64,000 bases of DNA. Origin: Glycine soja (lineage: Eukaryota; Streptophyta; Magnoliopsida; Fabales; Fabaceae). The DNA lies in the NCBI RefSeq assembly GCF_004193775.1, contig NC_041011.1, positions 42,043,167 to 42,107,166 of the forward strand, written 5' to 3'. Numbering within the stretch: the first letter of the stretch is position 1; the number at the start of each line of letters is the position of its first letter. Of the stretch, positions 35,701 through 46,484 are shown piece by piece. The translations under genes and the position numbers were made by a program. A model generated the notes under the pieces. The model made no database searches. It was given only the letters and a program-made list of their open reading frames with translations, and was not told where the DNA came from.

Positions 35701-38700
35701 AATCCGCCCCATCCACTTTGCTGGTGGGTCCGCTAGCACTCCTGCACAATCGAACTGAAGGATTTGTCCGCAAGCCAGCAATCAAGGATCCGGAATGGCT
35801 TTGGATCCCAGTCTACAAACTTAGACCGAAGCACAACTAGGCAGTGGTCAGAAAAATTTCTATCCAGTGGTTGTTGGATGCTTCCAAGCCATTTTGTGAG
35901 CCAATCGGGAGACACAAAGAATCGATCCAACTTACTCTTTGCAGCTCCGTTGGGTCTAAACCACGTTAAATTTCTTCCTACCCATGGCGCTTCCTCCACC
36001 TCCAACTCATCTATCCATTCATTGAACTCTTTTATACTACTCTCTTCTATCTTCTTTTGGCACACTCCTATCCTTTCCGCAGGATCTCTGATGTTGTTGA
36101 AATCCCCCGAAATGCACCATAGGCCCCTCTGGTTTGCTGATTTCAATTGCTTGATGACATCCCATAACATTCTTTTGTTCTGTATGTCACATGGTGAGTA
36201 TACGAATACGTTGTTAACCTGCACTGCTTCTTTAATCCACTGCCCTGTCATCCAAATGAACCCATTTTCGCTGACCTTCCTTTCTAATTTGAATTTTTTG
36301 TCACATCACATGCATAGGAGTCCCCCAGCTAAGTTGACTGCTGGCTGCATCTCCCAGGACACCGCTGGATCCCCCCACAATGCCTGGCACATTGTTTTCT
36401 CTATTATCTCCTTTTTGGTTTCTTGGATGCATATCATATCTACATTCTCCTTTTTAATCAACCTCCTTATTGCTGCCCATTTTACCCCCCTCCCTAACCC
36501 CCTCACATTGTATGTGACAATGTTCATGGGATATAGCTGATATTCCCCACTTCTCTGCCTCATTCCTGTCTCTCTCCTCCATTGCCATAAATTTCTCCTC
36601 CATCCTCCCATTGTCTTCTTCTGCATTTACCCCCAATTTTTTTGCTATAGCCCAAATGGTTGCTGCTTCATTCTTCTTATTTTCTCCTAAGGCCATGTTC
36701 TCCCCATCATATTGTTTCTTTGTGTTTTCACTAAGGCCCTTCACTTGTTGGTCTTGTGACAGGTCCTCATTGCTGTCTATGCTCTGCTGTTTTTTTTGCT
36801 GATTGGTATCATGCCACCCTTGGAATGTCTTCTTTTGTGGTGATGTGTCCGGAATTTGGGTCTCCGAAATTCCCATGCTCTCCTTCCTTTGCTTGTTGCA
36901 CCTCTTGGTTCTGGAAAACACCTTCCAGGGGGTAGCTGTGGCTAAAATATTATTTTGTGCGTTGGCAAGCTGTTTTAATGGGCTTCTAGGGGGGGTGCAC
37001 GTTCTAGGGGGGGTGCGTAGTGAGGCCCAAGTCATTTGATTTTAATTGTTGCTCCTGTGATCCCCTCTGGTTTCCGCTGCCCTCTTCCACCCTCTGCCCC
37101 TTTCTCCCCTCTGACCCACTTTCCTTTTCTATGCATCTGTCCTGGTCTGCAAACCCTGTCCCCTTCCCGACATCCCCTGATCTTCGTTGGTGCCCAACCT
37201 CGGATGGCAAGGAAGTTCCGCTCCCCCTCGAGATTCCCGTTTCCCGTTCTGCAACATTACCTCCCATGGCTTCCACTGCGCCTCCTTTTTGGCTGTCAAG
37301 GTGTGACCGCAGGTCATTACCTTTACCCATTGGGTCTCTACATTCGCTTCGACCACTGGGTAAAGGCCATGCATGTCCAGCGTCTCCGTCGTCGTGTGTG
37401 CGTGAGCTCAATCAACACGAAACGACAGCGTTTGGCTGCTCCTCCTCGTCCCTTGTAGCGATTTCGATCCGGGCCTGTGACTTATCCGATGTCGGAGATT
37501 CCATAAAGCTCCCGTTGGAATCTATTTCTTTCGATGACATCGCCCCTGTCCATGTTGTTCCTTGCCGTAAGTCGACGTTTGGGCCTCTTTCTTCCAATAT
37601 TTGGACTTCGTGCACCTCTGAGTCGATATGCATAACGACAGTGTGCTGAATAGATGGCTTCCATGGTGTTTTGAGAATCACCCTGGCTCTATCCATCCGC
37701 CGTCGTTCCTCCACCTCCTCATCAATCTCCAGTACTTCCCCCATTACCCCCAGAATCTTCTTGATGGCCGCCACTTCCCATGCTAGGATTGGGATTCCCC
37801 AACAGTGTACCCAAGCCAGCCTATATCCCGGACGACACCATTTGGCTGCTCCTCCTCGTCCCTTGTAGCGATTTCGATCCGGGCCTGTGACTTATCCGAT
37901 GTCGGAGATTCCATAAAGCTCCCGTTGGAATCTATTTCTTCTGATGACATTGCCCCTGTCCATGTTGTTCCTTGCCGTAAGTCGACGTTTGGGCCTCTTT
38001 CTTCCAATATTTGGACTTCGTGCACCTCTGAGCCGATATGCACAACGACAGTGTGCTGAATAGATGGCTTCCATGGTGTTTTGAGAAGCACCCTGGCTCT
38101 ATCCATCCGCCGTCGTTCCTCCACCTCCTCATCAATCTCCAGTACTTCCCCTATTACCCCCAAAATCTTCTTGATGGCCGCCACTTCCCATGCTAGGATT
38201 GGGATTCCCCAACAGTGTACCCAAGCCAGCCTATATCCCGGACGCAGGCTCGGCGACCACTTTTGCAACGAATAAAACAGGGGAAACGTACTGTGGCCAA
38301 CTTCGTTCATTAGTTGTTCAACTCTTTCATCAGTGAGTCCAAGAATTAGGATCATATCATCCCCCAAATACGTGGTTGAGATATCCATTCCATAGTCCCA
38401 CCGCAGCTGATCTTCCACCTTATCAAAATTTGCCGGATTTGACAGCCTAGCGACCCACGCATCGTTCAGCCATTTCAGCATCTCCTCTGCGGGCTCGAAG
38501 TATACCGACGATAACCCACGCTCGCCACTGTGTGCTTCCCTCCTCTTCCCCGTTACCACCTCCGCGTAAGAGGTTTGCTTTGCTCTTACGCCTCTTTGAA
38601 TATGGTCCTGTTCCTCTGTCTTTTTCGGTTCCCTAGCACCTGTCTTTTTTCTTCTGTCTTCGGCTGTCCTCCCCCCATCCTTCCATAGTGTGGGAGATTA

Positions 38701-41339
38701 ACATATAACTTCAGACCTTCAACAATGACGTTGTCCAATTGCCTCTCAAGCAGGCTCTCGTCTTCTACACCTTTGAATCTGACAAACCTGTACCTCCTGC
38801 CATTCATGGTTTCTTTGTTTGGCTATGAATACCTCTCTGACATCTCCCCACTTCTTGAAGTGTTTCCTCAGCTCCTTCTCATTTACTTCGTCGGAGAAAC
38901 GTGTGAAATAATAGGAAGTTATGACGGTCCGATCCTCCAGTTGGTTCGAACGTAGTGTTGTCCATTTCTGTTTCGAGGTTGGTTCCGATGGGGCTCCCTT
39001 TTCACTCTCTCGGTATTTCTCTCTTTCCTCTCCTTGTTACTCCTTACTCTTTCCCACCCCCTCTCTGACTCTCTCTCTCTCACTTTCTCTCTCATCTCTC
39101 TCTATTGAGCAACAATCATCTCTCTCATCCTGTTATTTGCAGCATTTGGACATGGTTATATAGACCACAGAAACAAACTGCTATTGAAGTTTTTTACATT
39201 TTTAAAAGTTCTAACGTACATACTTAGAATAAGTACTTTATGTGATCCCAATTAATCTTTTTTTTTTCTATTGGGATGATAATGATTATTATTGTGATTT
39301 TCCACTTCTTCATAAGCTAGAAATATGACCAAAATATTCCTTACAAGGCTTGCACAATATTCTCCCCCATGACCTAGTTTAGGGATGAGTTAGACTTGAT
39401 ACTCCTTGTGGGCTCAGGCAATCTCTCCCCCTTAGTTTACTTTTGAATGAGATATGGTTGGTACATTTTTAATAACTATGATAGGATTCCTGCTTTTCTC
39501 ATACAACTGTTGAACTAAAATTTGCTCTCCCAGAAATCACTGCTATCTCTCTACTATTTCTCGTGTTGGACATTTGCTGATGTTACCCAATCTATGCAGG
39601 CTGATGAAAATCTGCGTTTAGAACTAGAAGAAGATGTTAAAGAGGAGTGTACAAAGCTTGGTCCTTTAGATTCAGTCAAGGTAGTTGATCTATGTGCCTT
39701 AAAAAATGAATATTCTTTTCTTTTTCCATCTTTTTTTCTTTTTTAATAAATATTTTGTTACCAATTAAATCAATTGAGTGAAAAATACATTTATGTTTAT
39801 TTTTCCTTTGCTTATAATTCCTTTAGTCCTTACTAAATCTGTGATGTTATAGGTGTTCCTAAGGCTATGTTTGGATGGTGGATTTGGGAGGTGAAGGTTT
39901 TAAGTAAACTTACCCCTTGTTTAGGAGTGTTTTAAAACGAGGGGAGATGAATTTTAGAAATATTATCAATTTATCATGCAACTCTTGATATCTTGTAACT
40001 CATTTACATTCTGTTATGCAAATTGTATATATATCTTCTAATTCATTTACTTGATTTATATATTTCCATAATTTTGTGTTTTATCTTCCCACACCCTTGC
40101 CCTAGTTTTTAGAAATTTTGTTGTATCCTGAGCGTGTACTGTAGTAGTGTTACTACTCATACCTATCATATATTCATATTCAAGCAACTATTGTATTTGT
40201 GTTCCCTAATTTTGTCTCTGCTTTTTCATGTTTCCTGCTGGTTTTCTCCTGTAGATATGTGAGAATCATCCTCAGGGAGTTGTTTTGGTAAGATTCAAGG
40301 ATAGGAAGGATGCCCAAAAGTGCATAGAATTGATGAATGGAAGATGGTAATTATATCTACGTTTTGTCCATTTTCTTCTTGTTCAATATATGCATAACCT
40401 TCATGTAGTAGCAACTTACTGCATCATATAAGCAGCATGCTCAACCTTGGCCTTATGACTTTCTGTAGTTGACCATCTCCAAATCTGATTTTAGGCATTC
40501 ATCATCAACTAGGAAAGGTACTAGTAAAATAGTTGAAAGTTTCAGGGGCAGAAACTTAGGTGGTTAAAAAAATCATATAATTTAGTAGGTGGTTATTAAA
40601 AAACCCGTATAATTTAGTTTAATTATATGATTTGATCTTTTTTTTTTTTTGTAAATTTAGAAACTACTGTATTAAACACTCATTTAGTCTTATGAAAAGT
40701 TGTTCAATTTTTAGAATTATTACACCTGGATAAAGTCTTATTTCTTTTTATTTCCTACCTTAAAACACTTCCATTCTACCACCTAGCTTCCTTATCTCTC
40801 AATCCAAAACCTTTTGATTCTCCTGAGATTGGCTTAGCAACCTTCTTAAACATCTTATCCCAAATGAGATTAGCACTACTTTGTGATTCTCAATTATCAT
40901 CCTCTGTAATTTTCTTCTTAAAAGTCAAATGTTTATCTCCCTTAAGCTGCCTGTCACTATTTGATTCTTTGATTTTTTTTGTTTTCAGTTGAACATCAAG
41001 GAGTAAGAACCCATGTTGTGTAGTTAGACTTTCTCTTGGAATCACCTTGCACTTGCAAGCTCTTTTATAAGTGCTTAGATTATAGTTTCCTATGAGAATC
41101 TTTTCTTCTCATTTTTGCAGTTGCTTTTGCCTTTTCTTTTCTCCTTTATATTTTCATTTACCTTTTTCCTTTGTATATGAACTCTAGCCATTTTTTTCCT
41201 CATTTATTTTATCAGGTTTGGTGGTAGACAGATACATGCCAGTGAAGATGATGGTTCAGTTAACCATGCCTTAGTCCGGGATCTGGAAGAAGATGCCATT
41301 CGGCTGGAGCAGTTTGGTGCCGAACTTGAAGGTGACTGA
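26769..41339 (+). CDS. HTATSF1/CUS2-type U2 snRNP-associated splicing factor
   Basis: Fourteen exons: 26769-26820, 26968-27051, 27287-27421, 27522-27751, 29419-29649, 29783-29875, 29958-29996, 30703-30792, 30872-30974, 31123-31203, 32469-32545, 39600-39680, 40255-40346, 41216-41339; all phases match and give 503 aa. Human HTATSF1 and yeast Cus2 assist U2 snRNP in branch-site recognition, so a nuclear splicing role is expected. Residues about 18-80 form a GYF-like domain ([20 protein letters not shown]). An acidic middle with a '[19 protein letters not shown]' motif follows. RRM1 spans about 261-348 ([15 protein letters not shown]). A Lys-rich linker leads to a second RRM of UHM type, about 390-478, with the R-W-F signature at 462-464 in NGRWFGGRQI, which binds ULM peptides of splicing factors. 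The human acidic C-terminus is absent. Intron 11 is 7 kb because of a LINE. Confidence 0.95.
27752..29418 (+). other. Intron 4 of the splicing-factor gene
   Basis: Donor CAG|gtttgg and acceptor gtcatag|GAG bound a 1.67-kb intron. It contains a 76-bp direct duplication (28645-28790) and otherwise T-rich sequence without other recognisable features. Confidence 0.7.
28645..28790. repeat. 76-bp direct duplication in intron 4
   Basis: The phrase attaaataattatttgtgca plus 'ctttc..ctttcctttgaatctattcaat' occurs twice, offset by 76 bases (attatttgtg at 28671 and 28747). A few substitutions and T-run length changes separate the copies. Confidence 0.9.
30359..30620 (+). mobile_element. TRIM-like miniature LTR retrotransposon in intron 7
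   Basis: A 45-base stretch at 30359-30404 (gctttt gggttgagtt ... cacattctaaga) recurs at 30576-30620. The first copy is followed at once by tggtatcaaagc (30405-30416), close to the initiator-tRNA-Met primer-binding site. Just before the second terminal repeat is a purine tract, gtgaggggg, followed at 30492 by tgtattggg, the LTR start. The second LTR is about 129 bp; the first is truncated. The interior is only about 75 bp and has no coding capacity, as in TRIM elements. Confidence 0.7.
31420..32135. repeat. Diverged 443-bp-offset direct duplication in intron 10
   Basis: The stretch with aaacaacttaacaataagtc, 'aaaacaaa.ttatt.agttatat.tgagttt' and gtttgtgaagcctttat at about 31590-31665 recurs at 32034-32112, offset 443 bases. 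It has substitutions and a small insertion. Flanking 'gattt..gaattgtgaat' phrases also recur. Confidence 0.75.
32632..32649. repeat. LINE target-site duplication, left copy
   Basis: TTTGGACATGGTTATATA here is identical to 39145-39162 at the other side of the LINE. Confidence 0.92.
32848..36527 (-). pseudogene. LINE ORF2 pseudogene: endonuclease plus reverse transcriptase
   Basis: ORF2 would start at 36527 with [14 protein letters not shown], an AP-endonuclease-like (EEP) N-terminus. Endonuclease signatures QETK, SGDFNNI and SDHCLV are present. The reverse transcriptase holds the catalytic YADD ([13 protein letters not shown]) within a 685-codon open stretch, 33642-35699. The C-terminal zf-RVT-like part includes [18 protein letters not shown]. 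The frame is broken by in-frame stops near 36306 (TGA), 35733 (TAG), 33642 (TAG) and 33156 (TAG), then by a shift of frame before 33060. No RNase H domain is evident. The frame is the same across the first four stops, so decay is mainly by point mutation. Confidence 0.93.
36528..38957 (-). pseudogene. LINE ORF1 remnants (RRM-like, DUF4283-like) with internal duplication
   Basis: The 5' part (38957-38586) reads [20 protein letters not shown] and, after a one-base frame change near 38800, [20 protein letters not shown]: an RRM-like fold typical of plant L1 ORF1. Then 37783-38559 encodes 258 codons of DUF4283-like sequence ([36 protein letters not shown]). A near-identical copy of its second half follows in another frame at 37412-37774 because of a 410-bp duplication. 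The remaining open stretches at 36454-37411 are polar, low-complexity sequence that would form the ORF1 C-terminus. The start codon is not fixed and the ORF is not intact. Confidence 0.8.
37431..38250. repeat. 410-bp tandem duplication within the LINE
   Basis: tttggctgctcctcctcgtc starts at 37431 and again at 37841. The copies match through ccaagccagcctatatcccg (37811 and 38221), with only about eight single-base differences visible. The unit is not a multiple of three, so it changes the ORF1 frame. Confidence 0.95.
39145..39162. repeat. LINE target-site duplication, right copy
   Basis: TTTGGACATGGTTATATA, identical to 32632-32649. Confidence 0.92.
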
Positions 41340-44300
41340 GTTAATGAGGATAGCATTGCACCAGATTCACAGTTCCATATAAGTCCGGACCTAGGAATAT
41401 TTCACAATGGCTGAAGCTTGTGGAACTAGGCCATCACTTTTCTCGGTTTTGCAAAGATATTAATTTTCCTTATGTAATTGGGAAAAGCAAAAAAGAAATA
41501 GAAGAGAAAAGAAGTTACTGATTTGGCTAGCTCATCTTATTTGGAAAATTGTATTACACCCTGCGTGTAGTGTAGCATTCCGTTATTCTAGGTCACAGAT
41601 TTTGAGTTATGACATGTGACAATGCAGTTAAATTTGAACTGTTAGATTAATTTAAGTTATCTTAACCGTTGGAGTAAGACACTTGAGGATGTAAAGAAGT
41701 GTTTCATCATATATGGGGCCTTGCAGCCGTTGGTGATGGTCACCCTATGATAGGTTTGCAATTGCATTGATTTGATGATTGGCGTGGGTTTTCAGAATTT
41801 TAGTGCCGGCCAAATCTCGTTACGGTTCCATGTAAGATAATGAAAGTATGAGTGAATGAAAAATGCACACAAGAAGCACATGTAAGAAATTGCCAGTATA
41901 AAATTTCGGTTAGCACTTAGCTTGTTTTTCTCAACACACATCAAGCATGTATGAGATGACTAATAAGTCATTGATTTAAGTGATATTGAACTCGGTTTTC
42001 TTATGCAAGTTCTAGAGTTTGAGTCTTGTGGATAAAAAAATATGTGATTAAGAGAGGAGAATCTCACTAAAGTTGATCAGTAAGATTTTTTAACAGAAAT
42101 TAGTGGTCAATAAAATAGTAAATATTTCTTATCCAATAAGATTAAAAAATAAAATAAAATAATATATAAGTGGTCTAACTATTTCATTATTTTTCTCGTG
42201 TTTTTCCATCGCAATATCATTGGTGCATTCCAACGGGAAACTTTAAAAGAATTGATTGTTTGGTCGAAAATTGACTACTCAAAAAATTAAATTGTAGGAG
42301 CCAACTTAAAATTTAATTTGTGCACAAATTGTGTGTTTTTTGTCAATAGTTTAATTTTTATTTATTTTTTGACTGAAGGTCAATAGTTTAATTAAATAGT
42401 TGTTGATCAAGTATTTTGATTAAATATATTTTTTCCTTGAATTTTATTTTATTCTTAAAAAAACTTAGCATTACTATTATTTTTTTTTTGTTAATATTTT
42501 TAGTCTTTATTATCAAGTGTGTAAAATGATGATGTGCTAATTATATTGATAGTCATGCATTTTTTTTAAATTATATTTTTAGTCTCTCATAAATTAATAT
42601 ATAAAAACTAAGAGAAATATTAGAAATATACTCCTTCAACACATGTTATCTCTAATTTTTTGGAATTATTGAAAATGATAAAAATTGATGAGTCCCATAT
42701 CATATTTAATGACTTTCTTTCTTAATTTTAAATTTTTTAATAAATTTTCATCAATTAGAAAAAAAATATAATTTAAGGAATGTGTTAAAAATGTATTCCT
42801 TAACATTTCTAAAAAAAACTAATATAAAAGGATGATTTAGATAAGTCAAACTATGACAAGGACAAGAGATGTCATTGATAACCAAATAATATTCCTAACT
42901 TCATCAAGATCTTTCCAGTAAATATAGATGAGTTAGATTAAAAAAATTAACAAAGGACAGTGTTTAAGTACCTTGAAAAGTGTTATTAACATTTAAAAAA
43001 AATTTACTTCAATATTTAAAATAAAGTGGGTAATAGAAAGAGACAGAAACAACTAGTAGTCAGTCCAAGAATATGATTTACTGGTTAAATTGGAACAATT
43101 GATCCAAGCCGGTTCATGGAATACTTGGCAATCCATGGTTAATTTACTAAAAAATATATTAAAAAAAGTACAACATCTCTTCACAGGCTTGTCAAATAAA
43201 TGCTTTCTAAAAATACACGAGAAAGTAATTTACTTAAAAAGGAACTAAAAGAAAAAAGGAATTGATGCAGAGAAGGTACTAGTTTAGTTTCACCAAAATA
43301 ACCCGCAGACGCAAACGTTGAAAACACATCCGTCTGCCCCAACATTACAAGGTAGATCCCTTCTCTCTTTTCTTCCTTTCCCCGTTTGTTTCCCTTCTTC
43401 TCTCAGGCAATTCCTCAATCACGCTTTTCCTTTTTTTTTTCTTTTTTTTTTTTGCAATTCCTTCGCAATTTTCCCTTTTCTTTTTCATTTTCCCCTCTTT
43501 TTTTCTTCTTCTTACGTGTTTTACACCGCGAAGAATAATTTGATTGATTGATTAACGCATCAGGAGAAATTTCAGTTACATTGCAAACTTATCTGAACTT
43601 GATTCAGTTTTCTATATGCTTCAGCTTTTGTATATTATTATATTATTATTTGTTTTTATTTATACTTTGCCTGACTTGTTGCATATATAATGTAATAGTT
43701 CGATTTCCGTGCCCTTGGTTTGCGTGTTTATCTGTTCGTGTTTGGGTAAAGAGAGTGTGTAGCCATATGATACATCATCATCTTCTTCTTCTTCTTCGTT
43801 CTGGACACGCGGCAATTAACATAGGGTTTGGGATTGATGCGCAGGTTACATGGCATGTTGCCGTTACTTGCTGAGTTTTATTTTGAAATTTGAATTGAAA
43901 TAAGAATGTTGATTGTGAATGGTTTAACTGAACCCCTACTTTCTAGTTCATTCTCTTTTATTTTTTTCTTTTTTGTTTTGTTTTGAGTAGTGATTGCTAC
44001 ACAACTAGATACAATTAGCTATGAGTTTTAAAATGAGTCAGTTAGATTCAAAAGGAGTTGTAGGGACCACTCATTTATTGAAAGGTCAATTAATATTTGT
44101 ATTGTGTGTGTGGTGGAATGGGTGTGTTTGTTTTGGAGACAAATTTTAGAGAGAGAAATGCTGATTGAAAGAGTTAGGGTTAGGATGCATGTGTTTTTTG
44201 TCATAACTAAACAAGGTTGATTAGACACTTGGTGGATGGTAGTGCAAGGCACCGGGTAGGACTTGTCTTTATAAAGACATAATTAAAGAGGAGTTGTCTT

Positions 44301-46484
44301 TATAAAGACAATTAATAGATTTTGGGATGAGGAATTGATTGTTGAGTAGTATGAAATGATTTTAGAAAAGAGATTTTAAAACCAAAAGGTGAGGAGAAAA
44401 TCAAGCATGCCCTTAATGTCTTCATATGAGTTCGTAGGAGGTTTCCTTTGTCTCCTTCATTACTATAACATGTTAAGTGTTCATTTAGATTATGTATTGT
44501 CTATGGCATAGCAATAATGAAAATCAGTGTGATGATTTTAATATAATGAGATGAAGACTTGTTTGGAGAATAGTTATCACTGCTGTTTCTAAGAATGGTG
44601 TTCAAAGATTCGAGAGGAATTCTTGTTAGGTAGTTATTGTTGGTTTGCCTCAACATGTTATATGAGGATCACGTTATTTAGGAGAATTTTTTAAAGATAA
44701 AAAGGAAAATGTTTTGTGAATATTAGAGGACATTATTTGTTATAGCCGTAAAAGAAGGGTCGTTTCATCTATGCTATGCTACTTCTTGGTGTATGTGGCT
44801 TGAGTAAAATACTTTGAAGTAATTTTCTCAGATCTGGCATGGGATGGGACAGGATCTTTTTTGTGGCCTCTCTTTGGTGTTTGGTACACTCTCTTCGAGG
44901 AAACTTTCATAACAAATGCGGAGGGACATACTATATTGACTATTGATGACTTTTGTTTTTCTTTTCTATCTTTTTTGTGCCTGTGTTTTGATGGATTTTT
45001 CTTGTTCTGTAATCTTTCATTCTTTGTTCTAATAATATTATCCTTTGTCCTTCCACCCAAAAACTAATTATAATAATTTGTCTCTTTTTTATAAAAGCTG
45101 GTTACATCCTTTATGCTCCATAAAATTACTGCACTCTGCAAACGTTAGCATCATTGTCTGAGACATGACAATATTTGAGGATTTCAACAACAACTACCAT
45201 CCCTTATCCTATTAGATTGTATCATTCCCGGATCAAAACAACATAAAAATAATCTTAATTGATTCTTGAAATCATATTGCCTTTGGTTATAGATATGGGC
45301 CTACCTGACATCTCTTATTTAATGTTTAAGTTTTACCCTTTTGTATTGTTTAAGAAAATCACCTTATCTCTCAGTAAGAATTATCTAATTCATTTTTAAT
45401 CAATACCAGGGTTTGAGATTATAAAGACTTGGTGGAAGGGTAAGCTAAAGTTGAAGAGTTGAGGGGAATACAAGAAGAGAAGGAGGTTGAGGTATTTTTA
45501 TTTGTTGACTTTACCTTTTGCATAATTTTCTATCTAGATATCTAAGAAAATAACTATCGAAAATGATTTAGAACCCATCATTTTAGAGTTTACCTTGAAA
45601 ATTTTTAAACTTACCATCACATGGGCTGTCCTTTGCCAACAATTATTTTTTGGGGTCAAATAAGTTCCCTCTAAAACAAAGGATGGATCGAAATATGTTT
45701 AGAAAGTCTCTGATCTCTGATCTTTTTCTCCTGCTTCCCTTCTTTTCCATCAAACTCGCCATTTTACCAATCTAATTGGGCTGTGGGAAGTGCTTGTTTG
45801 CAAGCCAAAACCTCAATTGCTGTTGACCCTATGTTAAATTATGGTACAGTTGAATTGTCATTATATATGAGATACTTTTATGGTTGAGAATTCTGATATT
45901 TTAAACTTGCCCATCTCTTATCTGCTTGTTGGTTGTATTGCCAGATCTGTGGTTTAATGGACAATTGTTTCCATTTTTGGAAACAAATTTCATTTTGATT
46001 TGACTCTCACTTGAAGTAGCATTTCTTTTTCTCAAGAAACAGTAATGGAAAAAGAACTGGAAATAATTTACCGTTGAGAATACTCCCTAGATATGAATAG
46101 AAGTCATAGAATTAAACATAATACTTCATTGACAGTGGTGCTTTTTGGAAACTGATGCTTTCAGGTACTCAATAAAGTTTTGATTTGTTTGAATCGGGGG
46201 GCTTGATGCCAATGTTGGATACAGTTGTATGTGCTAGAAACAGTCAACAGTGGCTTCATAAGGTAAATATATTATATTCAAGATTCTTGTGGAACTGCAA
46301 TGTGTTTCACTAATATAGCCTTCCTGTCTTCTGTAATTCTTTGTTAGCAGTCGCTCTTTTGTTTTCTGATCCTTGTTCTCATCTTAGGTGAAGGTGACAT
46401 TCTAGTATTGGAAAGGGCCAGAGTCCATGATGATTATAGATGTTTGATTTTCCTCTACACACTGGCAATCCTTAGGTCTGACAG
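41340..46484. other. 3' flank of splicing factor and leader region of the RABA5a gene
   Basis: No coding exon is supported in 5.1 kb. The left part is the splicing-factor 3' UTR and AT-rich intergenic DNA. A CT-rich stretch at 43355-43520 looks like a plant 5' leader. The next 3 kb, including several ag| acceptor-like sites just before 46485, probably hold 5'-UTR exon(s) and intron(s) of the downstream GTPase; exact borders were not fixed. The repeated hairpin gtctttataaagac lies at 44263-44312. Confidence 0.5.
44263..44312. repeat. Twin palindrome gtctttataaagac
   Basis: gtctttataaagac is self-complementary and occurs at about 44265 and again at about 44297, each followed by an 'a(a)ttaa' phrase. 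The second extends to the perfect palindrome TTGTCTTTATAAAGACAA. Confidence 0.85.

Larger units (their letters stand above)
32650..39144 (-). mobile_element. Nearly full-length L1-type LINE, inactive
   Basis: The element is about 6.5 kb, on the minus strand, between two identical 18-bp target copies. Its 3' end (left) is an oligo-A tail, seen as the T run at 32654-32664. Its 5' end (right) is a GA-rich leader, read on the plus strand as CT repeats at 39060-39120. It carries ORF1 remnants with RRM/DUF4283-like sequence and ORF2 with an endonuclease and reverse transcriptase. Both are interrupted by stops and frameshifts. It lies antisense within intron 11 of the splicing-factor gene. Confidence 0.95.
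32546..39599 (+). other. Intron 11 of the splicing-factor gene, hosting a LINE
   Basis: The donor is AGG|gttggtg and the acceptor ctatgcag|GCT. It splits the second RRM after [15 protein letters not shown]. About 560 bases are original intron; the rest is an antisense LINE. Because phase is preserved across it, the insertion need not disrupt the protein if the intron is spliced. Confidence 0.85.

Noticed and set aside
35764..36540. 258-codon plus-strand open frame
   Set aside because: It is the opposite strand of the LINE endonuclease and shows no family signature.
37020..37649. 209-codon plus-strand open frame
   Set aside because: Antisense of LINE ORF1; it even runs into the tandem duplication.
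43697..43715. tRNA B-box-like phrase (agttcgatttccg)
   Set aside because: No A-box, no foldable acceptor stem and no suitable spacing upstream.
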